Shown piece by piece: positions 8,890 through 17,115 of a stretch of DNA of 33,275 nt. Below the pieces are notes generated by a model. That model was not told where the DNA came from. It did not search any database and saw nothing but the letters and a program-made list of their open reading frames with translations. A program made the translations under genes and the position numbers. This stretch comes from Methanobacteriota archaeon (GTDB taxonomy: Archaea > Thermoplasmatota > Poseidoniia > Poseidoniales > Poseidoniaceae). Where the stretch lies: positions 12,935 through 46,209 of the forward strand of contig PBMQ01000029.1 in the NCBI GenBank assembly GCA_002722615.1, given 5' to 3'. The first letter of the stretch is position 1, and every line of letters starts with the position of its first letter.

Positions 8890-10662
8890 ATGCGTATCGT
8901 TGTTTTAGATGATGAACGATGCAAACCCAACATGCCTGCATTTGACTACTTGCAAAAATATGCAGGTTCATGTGGCGGCGAATGTATTCAGTTTACAGAT
9001 GAAAAATGGAAGATTCTAGAGACGGCTTGTCCTGTTTGTTTCACCAGAGCAAAATTATGCCCAGGAGATGCTGTTAAAGTCATTAATTTACCTTCAGAAC
9101 TGGACACAGACATGATTCATCGCTACAGTTTGAACGGATTCAGATTATTTCGCTTGCCAACGCCTACAAAAGAGTCTGTGGTAGGTGTGCTCGGTCCGAA
9201 CGGCATGGGTAAATCGACGGCATTCAATGCCCTTTCTGGACGAACAATCCCCAATCTGGGTGATTGGAGATCAACAGAAACAAACTGGGATGATGTAATC
9301 AGCACATTACCGCGTGGAGAATTACGTGACTTCTTCACATCTGTCAAAAATGGAGAAATCAAGGTCGCATTAAAGCCTCAAAATGTTGACAGGTTGCCGA
9401 AAAGAGTTCAAGGTACTGTAGAAAATCTGTTACGTAAGGTCGATGAAAGAAAAATGTTCGACGAATACGTGAAGGCAACAGGAATTGAAAAATTACTTTC
9501 CCGTACAGTTCAACAATTATCCGGTGGAGAACTTCAACGTATGGCGATATGTGCGACACTGCTTCGAGATGCTGATGTCTATTTCTTCGATGAACCCTCA
9601 TCATATCTCGATATTCATGAACGAATGCGTATCGTAAAAATCATCCAGGATCTTGCACAATCCAAGCGCGTAATCGTTATTGAGCACGATTTGGCAGTGC
9701 TCGATGTACTTGCCGACTTGGTCCATATCGTCTATGGAAACAAAGGAGCATTTGGTGTATTCACGCCAGCTCGATCTACTCGAACGGCCATCAACGCCTA
9801 TCTTGAAGGGTATCTGCCAGAGGAAAATGTTCGTATCCGTGAAAAGCCAATTAAGTTCCAAAAACACTACGACAGGCGAGGAGAAATTGGGAACCCAATA
9901 CTTCAATGGGGTGAAATTCGCAAGAATCTTGGAGAATTTGAACTTACAACAAACGAAGGTTCAGTTCACAGGTCTGAGGTCGTTGGCGTTGTGGGTGCAA
10001 ATGGTACGGGGAAATCAACTATGATCAAAATTCTAGCCGGTGAAATTGAGTATGACGAAGGCTGGGTAACCGATCAAACTACGATATCATACAAGCCTCA
10101 ACATATCGATGTCGACATGGATTGTACTGTCCAGATGTGGCTTGATAGTGAGTTGGGAATGCGTTGGCGGAGTGGTGAATTTAACGTCAACGTTATACGC
10201 GCTTTAGGCGTTGAGCCTCTACTTCAAAAGCGGGTCAAGAAATTATCAGGTGGGGAACGTCAAGCTGTTTCAATCGCCGTTTGTCTTGGCCGTGAAGCGG
10301 ACCTCTATTTATTGGATGAGCCTTCCGCTCACCTTGATGCAAATGCTCGTATGGAAGCTGCAAAAGCCATCCGTCGTACTATGGAAGCGAATGATAAATC
10401 TGCATTTGTTATTGATCATGACGTGTATTTTATTGACATTGTAAGCGACTCTTTACTTGTTTTTGAAGGACAGGGCGGAGTTCATGGCAAGGCTATGGGC
10501 CCCTATTCACTACGAGATGGAATGAATCGTTTCCTCGAAGATGTCAATGTGACCTTCCGCCGTGATCACGATTCAAAGCGCCCCCGCATCAACAAATCCA
10601 AGAGTCGAAAGGATCGAGAACAGCGTGAAAAGGGGGACTTTTACTCCTTTGAAAGCAAATAA
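8890..10662 (+). CDS. ABCE1/RLI-like ribosome-recycling twin ATPase with divergent N-terminal Cys domain
   Basis: Two ABC domains (GPNGMGKST ... LSGGELQRMAI ... FFDEPSSYLD; GANGTGKST ... LSGGERQAVSI ... LLDEPSAHLD) after an N-terminal RCKP...INLP region characteristic of ABCE1. ATG at 8890. Confidence 0.93.
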   Translation: MRIVVLDDERCKPNMPAFDYLQKYAGSCGGECIQFTDEKWKILETACPVCFTRAKLCPGDAVKVINLPSELDTDMIHRYSLNGFRLFRLPTPTKESVVGVLGPNGMGKSTAFNALSGRTIPNLGDWRSTETNWDDVISTLPRGELRDFFTSVKNGEIKVALKPQNVDRLPKRVQGTVENLLRKVDERKMFDEYVKATGIEKLLSRTVQQLSGGELQRMAICATLLRDADVYFFDEPSSYLDIHERMRIVKIIQDLAQSKRVIVIEHDLAVLDVLADLVHIVYGNKGAFGVFTPARSTRTAINAYLEGYLPEENVRIREKPIKFQKHYDRRGEIGNPILQWGEIRKNLGEFELTTNEGSVHRSEVVGVVGANGTGKSTMIKILAGEIEYDEGWVTDQTTISYKPQHIDVDMDCTVQMWLDSELGMRWRSGEFNVNVIRALGVEPLLQKRVKKLSGGERQAVSIAVCLGREADLYLLDEPSAHLDANARMEAAKAIRRTMEANDKSAFVIDHDVYFIDIVSDSLLVFEGQGGVHGKAMGPYSLRDGMNRFLEDVNVTFRRDHDSKRPRINKSKSRKDREQREKGDFYSFESK

Positions 10663-10703
10663 TGCGTCACGAGTTCTAAAGACCAGCATCCCGAGGAGTG
10701 ATC

Positions 10704-12473
10704 ATGCCTGTCGGAGTTCCACCAAAAGGAGGACCTCTGGGGAGGAGTCGTTCAAGACTCTCTGCCTCGGGACTAACTACGTACCTTCGATGTCGAAGGC
10801 AGTGGTATCTTACACGCAAAGTAGGATTGTCATCGCCATCATCGATTGGCCAAGTAACTGGTCTTGTGATTGAAGATGCATTGTGCCGAGTTCTCATGCA
10901 ACGTCCTGGAGATATGAATTCGTTTGATGAGTTGAAATCATGGGCATACAATTTGTGCAAAGATGAAGCACAGCAAGCTTGGAACGAAGGCGAAGAGGCA
11001 TGGAATGCACGGCTTTGGAAACGAGACGACTCGGATTGGTCGACGGTTGATGTTGCAAATTATGAACTCAAAATCCGTCAGGGCGTGGACTTGTTTCTCG
11101 AAGAGGTTGATGCTTGTTTCAATGCAAACGGAGGTCCGTTTATCGACGTATTCCGATCAAATTCTAGCCCATACAAAATCCCCGCACCCGCATGGGGGGA
11201 ACGTCCAGTATTCCCGGTTCCAGAGAAGGTACGCTCCATTCAAGCCCGAGACTGGTCCATCGAACATCCGTTTGAATGGCAAGACAACGGCAAACCAGTT
11301 CGTTGGAATGAAGCATGGGAGGTTGCTCGACCGTGGTTCAAAGATCCAAGAGTACATCAACCTCAGCGAATGTTTCATCCAGATGGTTGGGCTGCGGGTG
11401 AACTCGATCTTGTTCTGCGATGGGATGGCAACATTCGTCTTGTTGACATTAAATCAGGCCACTCAGGATCCGCATTTTCTGAGAGCCTTCAGCATCAACT
11501 CCGATTCTATGCTTGGCTTTGGTCAAGAACCGAAGAAGAAGGAGAGGTCGTCTCGATGGAGGGGTGGTACCTCTCGAGTAAAGAGAGAATAGAATACAAT
11601 GCTCCGAGTGAAGATGAACTTACATCAATGGATTCGGAGTTTTATGACATCAATGAGACAATGAGAGGCATGGGTGAAGGTGCATCAATGTTACCTGCGA
11701 ATCCAAGCAATGGTATTTCCGACCACAACGAGGCATGTCTTGGGGAATCAGCAGGGTGCAGTTGGTGTGCCGTTTCAACAGAGAACATTGCTACTGCAGG
11801 TCCAATGAATGAGAAAACACGGAGCATGATGTTGCAAGGTGTACAAATACAAACCCCATGTCTTCCGTTTTCCGAGATTCCTTCTCGGGTTGATGTGGAG
11901 GGTGAGCTTATTGCACAATGGGGCCCGTTGCCCAACCATTTCAACGAACCCGTCCTCGGTGCAATGTTGAAGGCTGGGGAAGCCACGATTGCAATTGAGG
12001 AGGCTGAACCGGGTGCTTTCCCAAACCTTCACGAATCAAAAAATGCGAAGGTCGTCATCAAGAATGCTTTACCCGGTGTTTGGAGGGATCAGCCCCGATT
12101 GTATGTTGACGGAAATTCTGAATTTGTGGAACAATCCGATGACCATGCAGGTACTACACGAATAGGATTACTCAGAACACGAGCAAATGTAGAAGGAATC
12201 GTTTTATCGATTCGAAGACAAAACGGTGTACGGCTTGATGGACGTCCATGGTCCATGCTTGCATTCCACCTTTGGGATGGAAGTCACGTTGTCGAAGTCG
12301 TTGCATTTGGTTCAGCCATTAGTGAGCGACTTCTTTCCTTGCAACCTGGAGAGAACATACGTTTGATTGGGGCTGAATTGGGATGGCGTGCTGGTTTGGT
12401 TCAACTGCGAATTGATGTACGAAAAACAAGAATCGAATTGCCTCGTCCTGAATTCACATCCAAGAGTATTTGA
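10704..12473 (+). CDS. Cas4/AddB-like PD-(D/E)XK nuclease with C-terminal OB-fold-like region (paralog 1)
   Basis: SRLSASGLTTYLRCRRQWYLTRKVG; FHPDGWAAGELDLVLRWDGNIRLVDIKSG; LQHQLRFYAWLW; CLGESAGCSWC. C-terminal ANVEGIVLSIRR...VVEVVAFG...GENIRLIGAELG resembles an OB-fold. Confidence 0.8.
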   Translation: MPVGVPPKGGPLGRSRSRLSASGLTTYLRCRRQWYLTRKVGLSSPSSIGQVTGLVIEDALCRVLMQRPGDMNSFDELKSWAYNLCKDEAQQAWNEGEEAWNARLWKRDDSDWSTVDVANYELKIRQGVDLFLEEVDACFNANGGPFIDVFRSNSSPYKIPAPAWGERPVFPVPEKVRSIQARDWSIEHPFEWQDNGKPVRWNEAWEVARPWFKDPRVHQPQRMFHPDGWAAGELDLVLRWDGNIRLVDIKSGHSGSAFSESLQHQLRFYAWLWSRTEEEGEVVSMEGWYLSSKERIEYNAPSEDELTSMDSEFYDINETMRGMGEGASMLPANPSNGISDHNEACLGESAGCSWCAVSTENIATAGPMNEKTRSMMLQGVQIQTPCLPFSEIPSRVDVEGELIAQWGPLPNHFNEPVLGAMLKAGEATIAIEEAEPGAFPNLHESKNAKVVIKNALPGVWRDQPRLYVDGNSEFVEQSDDHAGTTRIGLLRTRANVEGIVLSIRRQNGVRLDGRPWSMLAFHLWDGSHVVEVVAFGSAISERLLSLQPGENIRLIGAELGWRAGLVQLRIDVRKTRIELPRPEFTSKSI

Positions 12474-12497
12474 GGGGTCGGTTCCAGAAGCTAATCT

Positions 12498-14318
12498 ATG
12501 CCTGTTCGATTACCAGATCCTGAGCAGGATTTTGTTGGACCCTACAATCGTCTTTCGGCAAGCCAAGTCAACACTTGGAAGGCCTGCCCCCGTCTTTGGT
12601 ATTATGAGAAAGTTCGGCGATTTGTCATGCCACAAATCCCGATTCTCTTTGTCGGTAGGGCCGTTGAAGAAGCAATCTGTAAGACACTCAAAGAATCGCC
12701 AGCGCTCATTGTTGCGGCAGCACCTCCCGATATCTATTCTCCAACCCCGCTCGATGAAGAGGGGCGGCCAAATAGAGAGCACGATGGAAAATGGCCTGCT
12801 GAGGAATTACTTTTGTTACCGGAATCAAAGTGGCCAATCGACAAAAAATCGCTGCAAGAGTGGGCAAACAAACGCGTCCTATCTCATCTTACTGTAAGTT
12901 TGGAAGCAATGAGACTTGAATGGTTTAAGCACGAACGGAAAGCAGGTGATTGGGGCCTCGATGTCGACATAGAACGTTGTGCGATGATGGCTATGAATGG
13001 CATCAAAATGCACATGGATGAAATAGAAGCGTGCTTTCTATCAATTACTGATGAAGAAGTAGAAGCTTGGCGATTAGGACATCGCTATCACTGGCCTGCC
13101 CCTGATGGGCGCGGCTTTGCCATTGATTCACACCCGATTGCTGCAACAGGATCAATTGGCTGGATTGAAGCCTGGGAAATCGCACGTCCATGGTTTGTCG
13201 ATCCGGATGCGAAACCATTCATGATGAATGCAGTTCATCCAGAACACTGGTTCCAAGGCGAATACGACTTGGTATATCGATGGGGAGAACAAATCAAAAT
13301 TGTTGATATCAAGGCCTCGTTAGGAAATTCAGACCGCTCCGGAGATTATGTTGAACAACTTCGCATGTATGCATATTTGTGGTGGAGTACACATGATGGA
13401 GAACATGTTGATGCACTGGAGATATGGTACCTTGCTGCAGATTCAAAGAAGATGATTCAAGTCCCAAATGAAGATGAATTGAAGGCCATCGGCGTTGAAT
13501 TGAAAGCACTCTGGTCTGAATTGCGTGAGGAAACACCCAACATTGAACGATGCCCCGCTGAACCTGCACCAATGCGTTCTTTTGGACCCGGAGGGGTTCC
13601 TTCCAAGGAGGAACCATCGAAGACACGATGCGAACGATGCGATTGGTCGCATATTTGTCCAAATGGTGAGTGGGATGACGTGCATCCGAATGGGGGTGCA
13701 TTCCACCTACCGGGATTGGTAACTGAAACCAAAGGAACTCCACTGAATAAAATCAAAACGCGACATACCGTGACAGGACGAGTTCACACAGTGTTCAATG
13801 GACGACAGCAACGGATTACAATCGCAGAAGGCAATTCCGCATTTGCAGATGTACAAATCAAAGGAACAGAATTCAAGGACGGGGGGCCAACAATCCCTGA
13901 TGATCTCAAGAAAGGTGAATTAGTGCGAATCGAGAATGCTTTTTTCCAAATCAATTACAAAGGGGCGCTTACATTCAAAATCGATCCATTTGCACGCATT
14001 CTTCGAATCCAAGACGGTGATGAAGAAGTCTCACTCCACACTCCACGTGCACGATGGGATGTGATTGGAACTGTTGTCTATAGAACAGAAAAGAGAGGAG
14101 TTTCCGCACGAGGAGATTGGTGTCGAAAGGGATTGATGTTAATGGACGAATATGGGTCATTGAAAATCGAAGGTTGGCAAGCCGATTGGGGGACTCAATA
14201 TGAAATGTTGAACCCTGGTGACAAGGTTGTCATCACCAATATAGGGATCGATGGTTGGGCTGCATTAGCAAGAGGAGAGATGTATCGGACATCACGCCTC
14301 CACATCCTTCACGATTAA
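12498..14318 (+). CDS. Cas4/AddB-like PD-(D/E)XK nuclease with C-terminal OB-fold-like modules (paralog 2)
   Basis: NRLSASQVNTWKACPRLWYYEKV; VHPEHWFQGEYDLVYRWGEQIKIVDIKAS; YVEQLRMYAYLWW; CERCDWSHICP (CxxCx5C). C-terminal TRHTVTGRVHTVF and ARWDVIGTVVYRT resemble OB-folds. Confidence 0.82.
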   Translation: MPVRLPDPEQDFVGPYNRLSASQVNTWKACPRLWYYEKVRRFVMPQIPILFVGRAVEEAICKTLKESPALIVAAAPPDIYSPTPLDEEGRPNREHDGKWPAEELLLLPESKWPIDKKSLQEWANKRVLSHLTVSLEAMRLEWFKHERKAGDWGLDVDIERCAMMAMNGIKMHMDEIEACFLSITDEEVEAWRLGHRYHWPAPDGRGFAIDSHPIAATGSIGWIEAWEIARPWFVDPDAKPFMMNAVHPEHWFQGEYDLVYRWGEQIKIVDIKASLGNSDRSGDYVEQLRMYAYLWWSTHDGEHVDALEIWYLAADSKKMIQVPNEDELKAIGVELKALWSELREETPNIERCPAEPAPMRSFGPGGVPSKEEPSKTRCERCDWSHICPNGEWDDVHPNGGAFHLPGLVTETKGTPLNKIKTRHTVTGRVHTVFNGRQQRITIAEGNSAFADVQIKGTEFKDGGPTIPDDLKKGELVRIENAFFQINYKGALTFKIDPFARILRIQDGDEEVSLHTPRARWDVIGTVVYRTEKRGVSARGDWCRKGLMLMDEYGSLKIEGWQADWGTQYEMLNPGDKVVITNIGIDGWAALARGEMYRTSRLHILHD

Positions 14319-14515
14319 CCGCCTGAGGAAACCGTCGTAACTAAGAGCGTCACATCTGCTTGCAAGATGGTGCTATGAGGAAGGATTCGTTCTTCGAAAC
14401 TGACAATAACGGTTGAAGGAAGAATTCCTGCAGATTCAAGTGCCTGACGAATCGTCTGTCCTTGAACAATCTCTATGCTACAATTGTGGTCTCGCCCATG
14501 AAAGGTGATGTGCAT
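14315..14515 (-). CDS. ThiS/MoaD/SAMP-like ubiquitin-fold sulfur carrier, C-terminal diglycine
   Basis: 66-aa ORF ending ...DVTLLVTTVSSGG-stop; small beta-grasp-like size and composition with terminal GG. Ends in a shared TTAA with the convergent nuclease gene. Confidence 0.75.
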   Translation of the reverse strand: MHITFHGRDHNCSIEIVQGQTIRQALESAGILPSTVIVSFEERILPHSTILQADVTLLVTTVSSGG

Positions 14516-14569
14516 GAACTAGCCTGTGAAGCATCACGCTTATGACCGTGGCGCACAGGCAACAAACAA

Positions 14570-14652
14570 GCCGAGATCGCATAGCCCGGTATTGCGGTGG
14601 ATTCGAAATCCACTGTCCCTTGGACGCGGGGGTTCAAATCCCTCTCTCGGCG
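14570..14652 (+). tRNA. tRNA-Ser (anticodon CGA)
   Basis: Acceptor GCCGAGA/TCTCGGC with discriminator G; anticodon arm GTGGA-TTCGAAA-TCCAC (anticodon CGA); extended variable arm; T-arm GGGGG-TTCAAAT-CCCTC. No encoded CCA. Confidence 0.93.
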
Positions 14653-14653
14653 C

Positions 14654-15406
14654 TTACATGTAGAATGCATCAGGTTCTTCCATCAACTCACGGACATGAT
14701 CTGCACCACCTGAAGGGGCAATTTCATTCAACTTCGAGAGGAGTGCAGAACTAGCATCGTTTGGAAGATTGAGATCGAGTACCCAGCTCGTAAAAATGAA
14801 GTTCAATAGGCGTAATGATGCGTGAATATCTCCGCTTGCTCCAACAGTGGTTGCCATCGCACAAACGGACTTCAATCCAAACAATGGGGCAAGTGAAGCC
14901 ATCAACGCAGACATTCCTATTGCACCGCCCGATGGCTGATCACGCCGAACGTCAACACCTCGTTCTTCCAAATCGACACGATGCGGAGAAGATGTTGCAA
15001 CTGCAAATGCCTCCTTGACCTCTGGAGTTGACATTAATCCTGCTAAAACTACGATTTCCGTGATTCCTTGAGATGCTAAGTGTTTCAACAATTCAGTCGA
15101 AAAATCGTATTGCTGGAAGGACTCGCTTGGCTGCCCTCGCCCTGTAATGGTTAGGATTCTCTTTCCACCATTCGATTCGATTTGCTTTACGAGAAGATGA
15201 GGGGGTGCGAGTAAACCGTTTTCATCCAAACGTGCCAATGGTGTGAGACCTGGGTGAATGAAACGTGCAACCTCAATTGCATTATTTGCTTCATTCAGCA
15301 ATTCAATCGCATTCTTTCCAACATCACCTACCCCAGGTAACGCAAAGAGAACAAGGTCGATTGAAGTAAAGTCTATGTCTTCCAAAACGTCAACAAGGAG
15401 TGTCAT
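14654..15406 (-). CDS. PAC2 family protein (proteasome assembly chaperone-like)
   Basis: LVLFALPGVGDVGKNAIELL..., LLAPPHLLVKQ, EIVVLAGLMSTPEV, PSGGAIGMSALMASLAPLFGLKSVCAM; located in the archaeal L44e-S27e-aIF2a-Nop10-PAC2 cluster. Confidence 0.85.
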   Translation of the reverse strand: MTLLVDVLEDIDFTSIDLVLFALPGVGDVGKNAIELLNEANNAIEVARFIHPGLTPLARLDENGLLAPPHLLVKQIESNGGKRILTITGRGQPSESFQQYDFSTELLKHLASQGITEIVVLAGLMSTPEVKEAFAVATSSPHRVDLEERGVDVRRDQPSGGAIGMSALMASLAPLFGLKSVCAMATTVGASGDIHASLRLLNFIFTSWVLDLNLPNDASSALLSKLNEIAPSGGADHVRELMEEPDAFYM

Positions 15407-15466
15407 GAATCCCTAACCCTTCCGTTAAGGAGTATAATGTTTGACAATGAATGAACAAAAGAATGC

Positions 15467-15709
15467 TCATTCTTCTTCTTGTTCTTGGGAACCAGTTCGC
15501 ATTTCTTCTAGTGAAGGAAGTGTTGGAATTGTTTGTGGCCATTCAGGTGATTCTACATCGTTGAGTTGTCGGCGGACATTCGCTCGATGATCTTCTGGCG
15601 ACCACTTCAAGGGCGCTGCTGCTTGAGCTTTACCGCCACATGCAGGACATGTTGTTTCAAGACACCAAGCACCACAATCGACGCACTGCTGAAGGATTTG
15701 TCGTGCCAT
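15467..15709 (-). CDS. nop10: H/ACA RNP component Nop10
   Basis: MARQILQQCVDCGAWCLETTCPACGGKAQAAAPLKWSPEDHRANVRRQL: two zinc-type CxxC pairs plus the SPEDHRA...R motif; downstream of aIF2a. Confidence 0.88.
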   Translation of the reverse strand: MARQILQQCVDCGAWCLETTCPACGGKAQAAAPLKWSPEDHRANVRRQLNDVESPEWPQTIPTLPSLEEMRTGSQEQEEE

Positions 15710-15714
15710 GAAAA

Positions 15715-16503
15715 TCACTCCCGATATGAATCAGCTGTTCCTCCAGCAGATTCTATGATTGACACAATTGCAGCAATGGAATCTCTCCATGTATCTTCGG
15801 CAGTCTTGAAATCTGGCGCTCGCATTTCGATTCGGTATTCCGGTGCACCATCATAGTAACAATTCACTTCAATCTCTTCTTCAGGCGAAGATATTTTTTC
15901 AGCTGCAATCAAGGCATCACGTATGGTTTCAACACCGTTTCCTGTTTCAACTTTCAAGGTTAAAATGCCACGAATTTCAACAAATGGAGGAATGATATTT
16001 TCGACTGAGAGATCGATGAAAGGTTGTATCCAATCGCCCTCGAATCCAGCATCAACAATCGAACCCTCATGCATTGCTGCTTCTTCGAATGCCCCATAGA
16101 GGGTTTCGAAAACTTGAGTTAATTCGAGTTGGAGTTCAGATGCAAACTCTGCATCCCACTTCTGAGCCTCGGATAGAACCTTGAACAATTGATGTGCGCG
16201 TTGTTCATTCTTCCATTGTTGGAGACGATCTCGTCGTCGTTCTTCTGATACTGACTTGAGTGAAAGCTTGAGAGAACTGCCGTCACGCCGACTTGGCATG
16301 ACTTTGCAAACGAGACGTTGTCCTTCTCGAACGAATCGACGGATGTTTTTGATCCATCCACTTGCTATTTCACCAATGAAGATGAAACCGAGAACTCCCT
16401 CGTATTCATCGAGTGAAACATCCGCTCCGTTTTGCTTTACGCTATCAACGGTGACAACTACAAGTTCACCTTCTTCTGGGTAAATGAGGTCGGATTTCGA
16501 CAT
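15715..16503 (-). CDS. Translation initiation factor 2 subunit alpha (aIF2a)
   Basis: S1 domain MSKSDLIYPEEGELVVVTVDSVKQNGADVSLDEYEGVLGFIFIGEIASGWIKNIRRFVREGQRLVCKVM; operon context S27e-aIF2a-Nop10. Confidence 0.95.
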   Translation of the reverse strand: MSKSDLIYPEEGELVVVTVDSVKQNGADVSLDEYEGVLGFIFIGEIASGWIKNIRRFVREGQRLVCKVMPSRRDGSSLKLSLKSVSEERRRDRLQQWKNEQRAHQLFKVLSEAQKWDAEFASELQLELTQVFETLYGAFEEAAMHEGSIVDAGFEGDWIQPFIDLSVENIIPPFVEIRGILTLKVETGNGVETIRDALIAAEKISSPEEEIEVNCYYDGAPEYRIEMRAPDFKTAEDTWRDSIAAIVSIIESAGGTADSYRE

Positions 16504-16518
16504 GGAGGCTCAGCCTCC

Positions 16519-16689
16519 TCATTCCATCGTTTCGAGAACTGTACAGCCAACGAGATCCGCCTTTCCGCCGGATGGACTTGTGAGTGTTGCACCGCACACA
16601 CCACACGAAATGATGGTTGTGGAGCGGGAGAAAATGATGGATTCGTTTCCGCAATCCTTGCAAGAGACTTTCATAAATTGGCCAACCAT
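16519..16689 (-). CDS. rps27e: 30S ribosomal protein S27e
   Basis: MVGQFMKVSCKDCGNESIIFSRSTTIISCGVCGATLTSPSGGKADLVGCTVLETME with intact CxxC...CxxC. Lies inside the overextended ORF 16519..16992; start at 16689. Confidence 0.92.
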   Translation of the reverse strand: MVGQFMKVSCKDCGNESIIFSRSTTIISCGVCGATLTSPSGGKADLVGCTVLETME

Positions 16690-16699
16690 AGTATTCACC

Positions 16700-16984
16700 T
16701 CATCGATCCACGAGTTCAAACTTCTTGGCTCGCTTGCAAGGCGCATAATGGGCCTTACCAGTCTCAGTACAACGATAGAGAATGTTAACTCGCTTGGTCG
16801 GCTTTTCTCGACCATCAGGCTTTGGACGTGGGAAACCACGGTATCCACGCATGACCTTTCGGAACCGTCGCTGTCCCCAACGAAGTTCAGAAGCCCGCTT
16901 TTTCTTAACTCGCTCAACCGTGTGGAGCGTGTGCTTACCAGCAGAAGGACTGTACCGTTTAATTTGACGAGGCATCTTGACCAT
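16700..16984 (-). CDS. rpl44e: 50S ribosomal protein L44e
   Basis: MVKMPRQIKRYSPSAGKHTLHTVERVKKKRASELRWGQRRFRKVMRGYRGFPRPKPDGREKPTKRVNILYRCTETGKAHYAPCKRAKKFEL; L44e motifs and position before S27e. Start 16984 (or 16975) inside ORF 16700..17065. Confidence 0.9.
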   Translation of the reverse strand: MVKMPRQIKRYSPSAGKHTLHTVERVKKKRASELRWGQRRFRKVMRGYRGFPRPKPDGREKPTKRVNILYRCTETGKAHYAPCKRAKKFELVDR

Positions 16985-17115
16985 GTCTTCACCTGAACAG
17001 TTTGGCGACCATCGACGGGTATTTATTGCTGTCGTCCCATGGCTTGACTCCAAAAAGCCCAACAAACGGCATTCTTGTAGCCATATTCATAAGTCGTGCG
17101 CATCGGAAGACATCC

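Noticed and set aside
13309-13743. 144-aa minus-strand ORF and other antisense ORFs in nuclease paralog 2
   Set aside because: Shadow ORFs of a well-supported plus-strand gene.
10704-14318. CRISPR-associated Cas4 locus
   Set aside because: Although the nuclease core is Cas4-like, no repeat-spacer array, cas1, cas2 or effector genes occur in the window, and the OB-like C-terminal extensions are not typical of Cas4.
16519-16992. Single 157-aa minus-strand ORF as one protein
   Set aside because: Only the C-terminal 56 aa are S27e; the upstream part is out-of-frame with the L44e gene on the same strand.
16484-16996. 170-aa plus-strand ORF opposite S27e/L44e
   Set aside because: Antisense to two recognisable ribosomal protein genes; low-complexity, no family signal.
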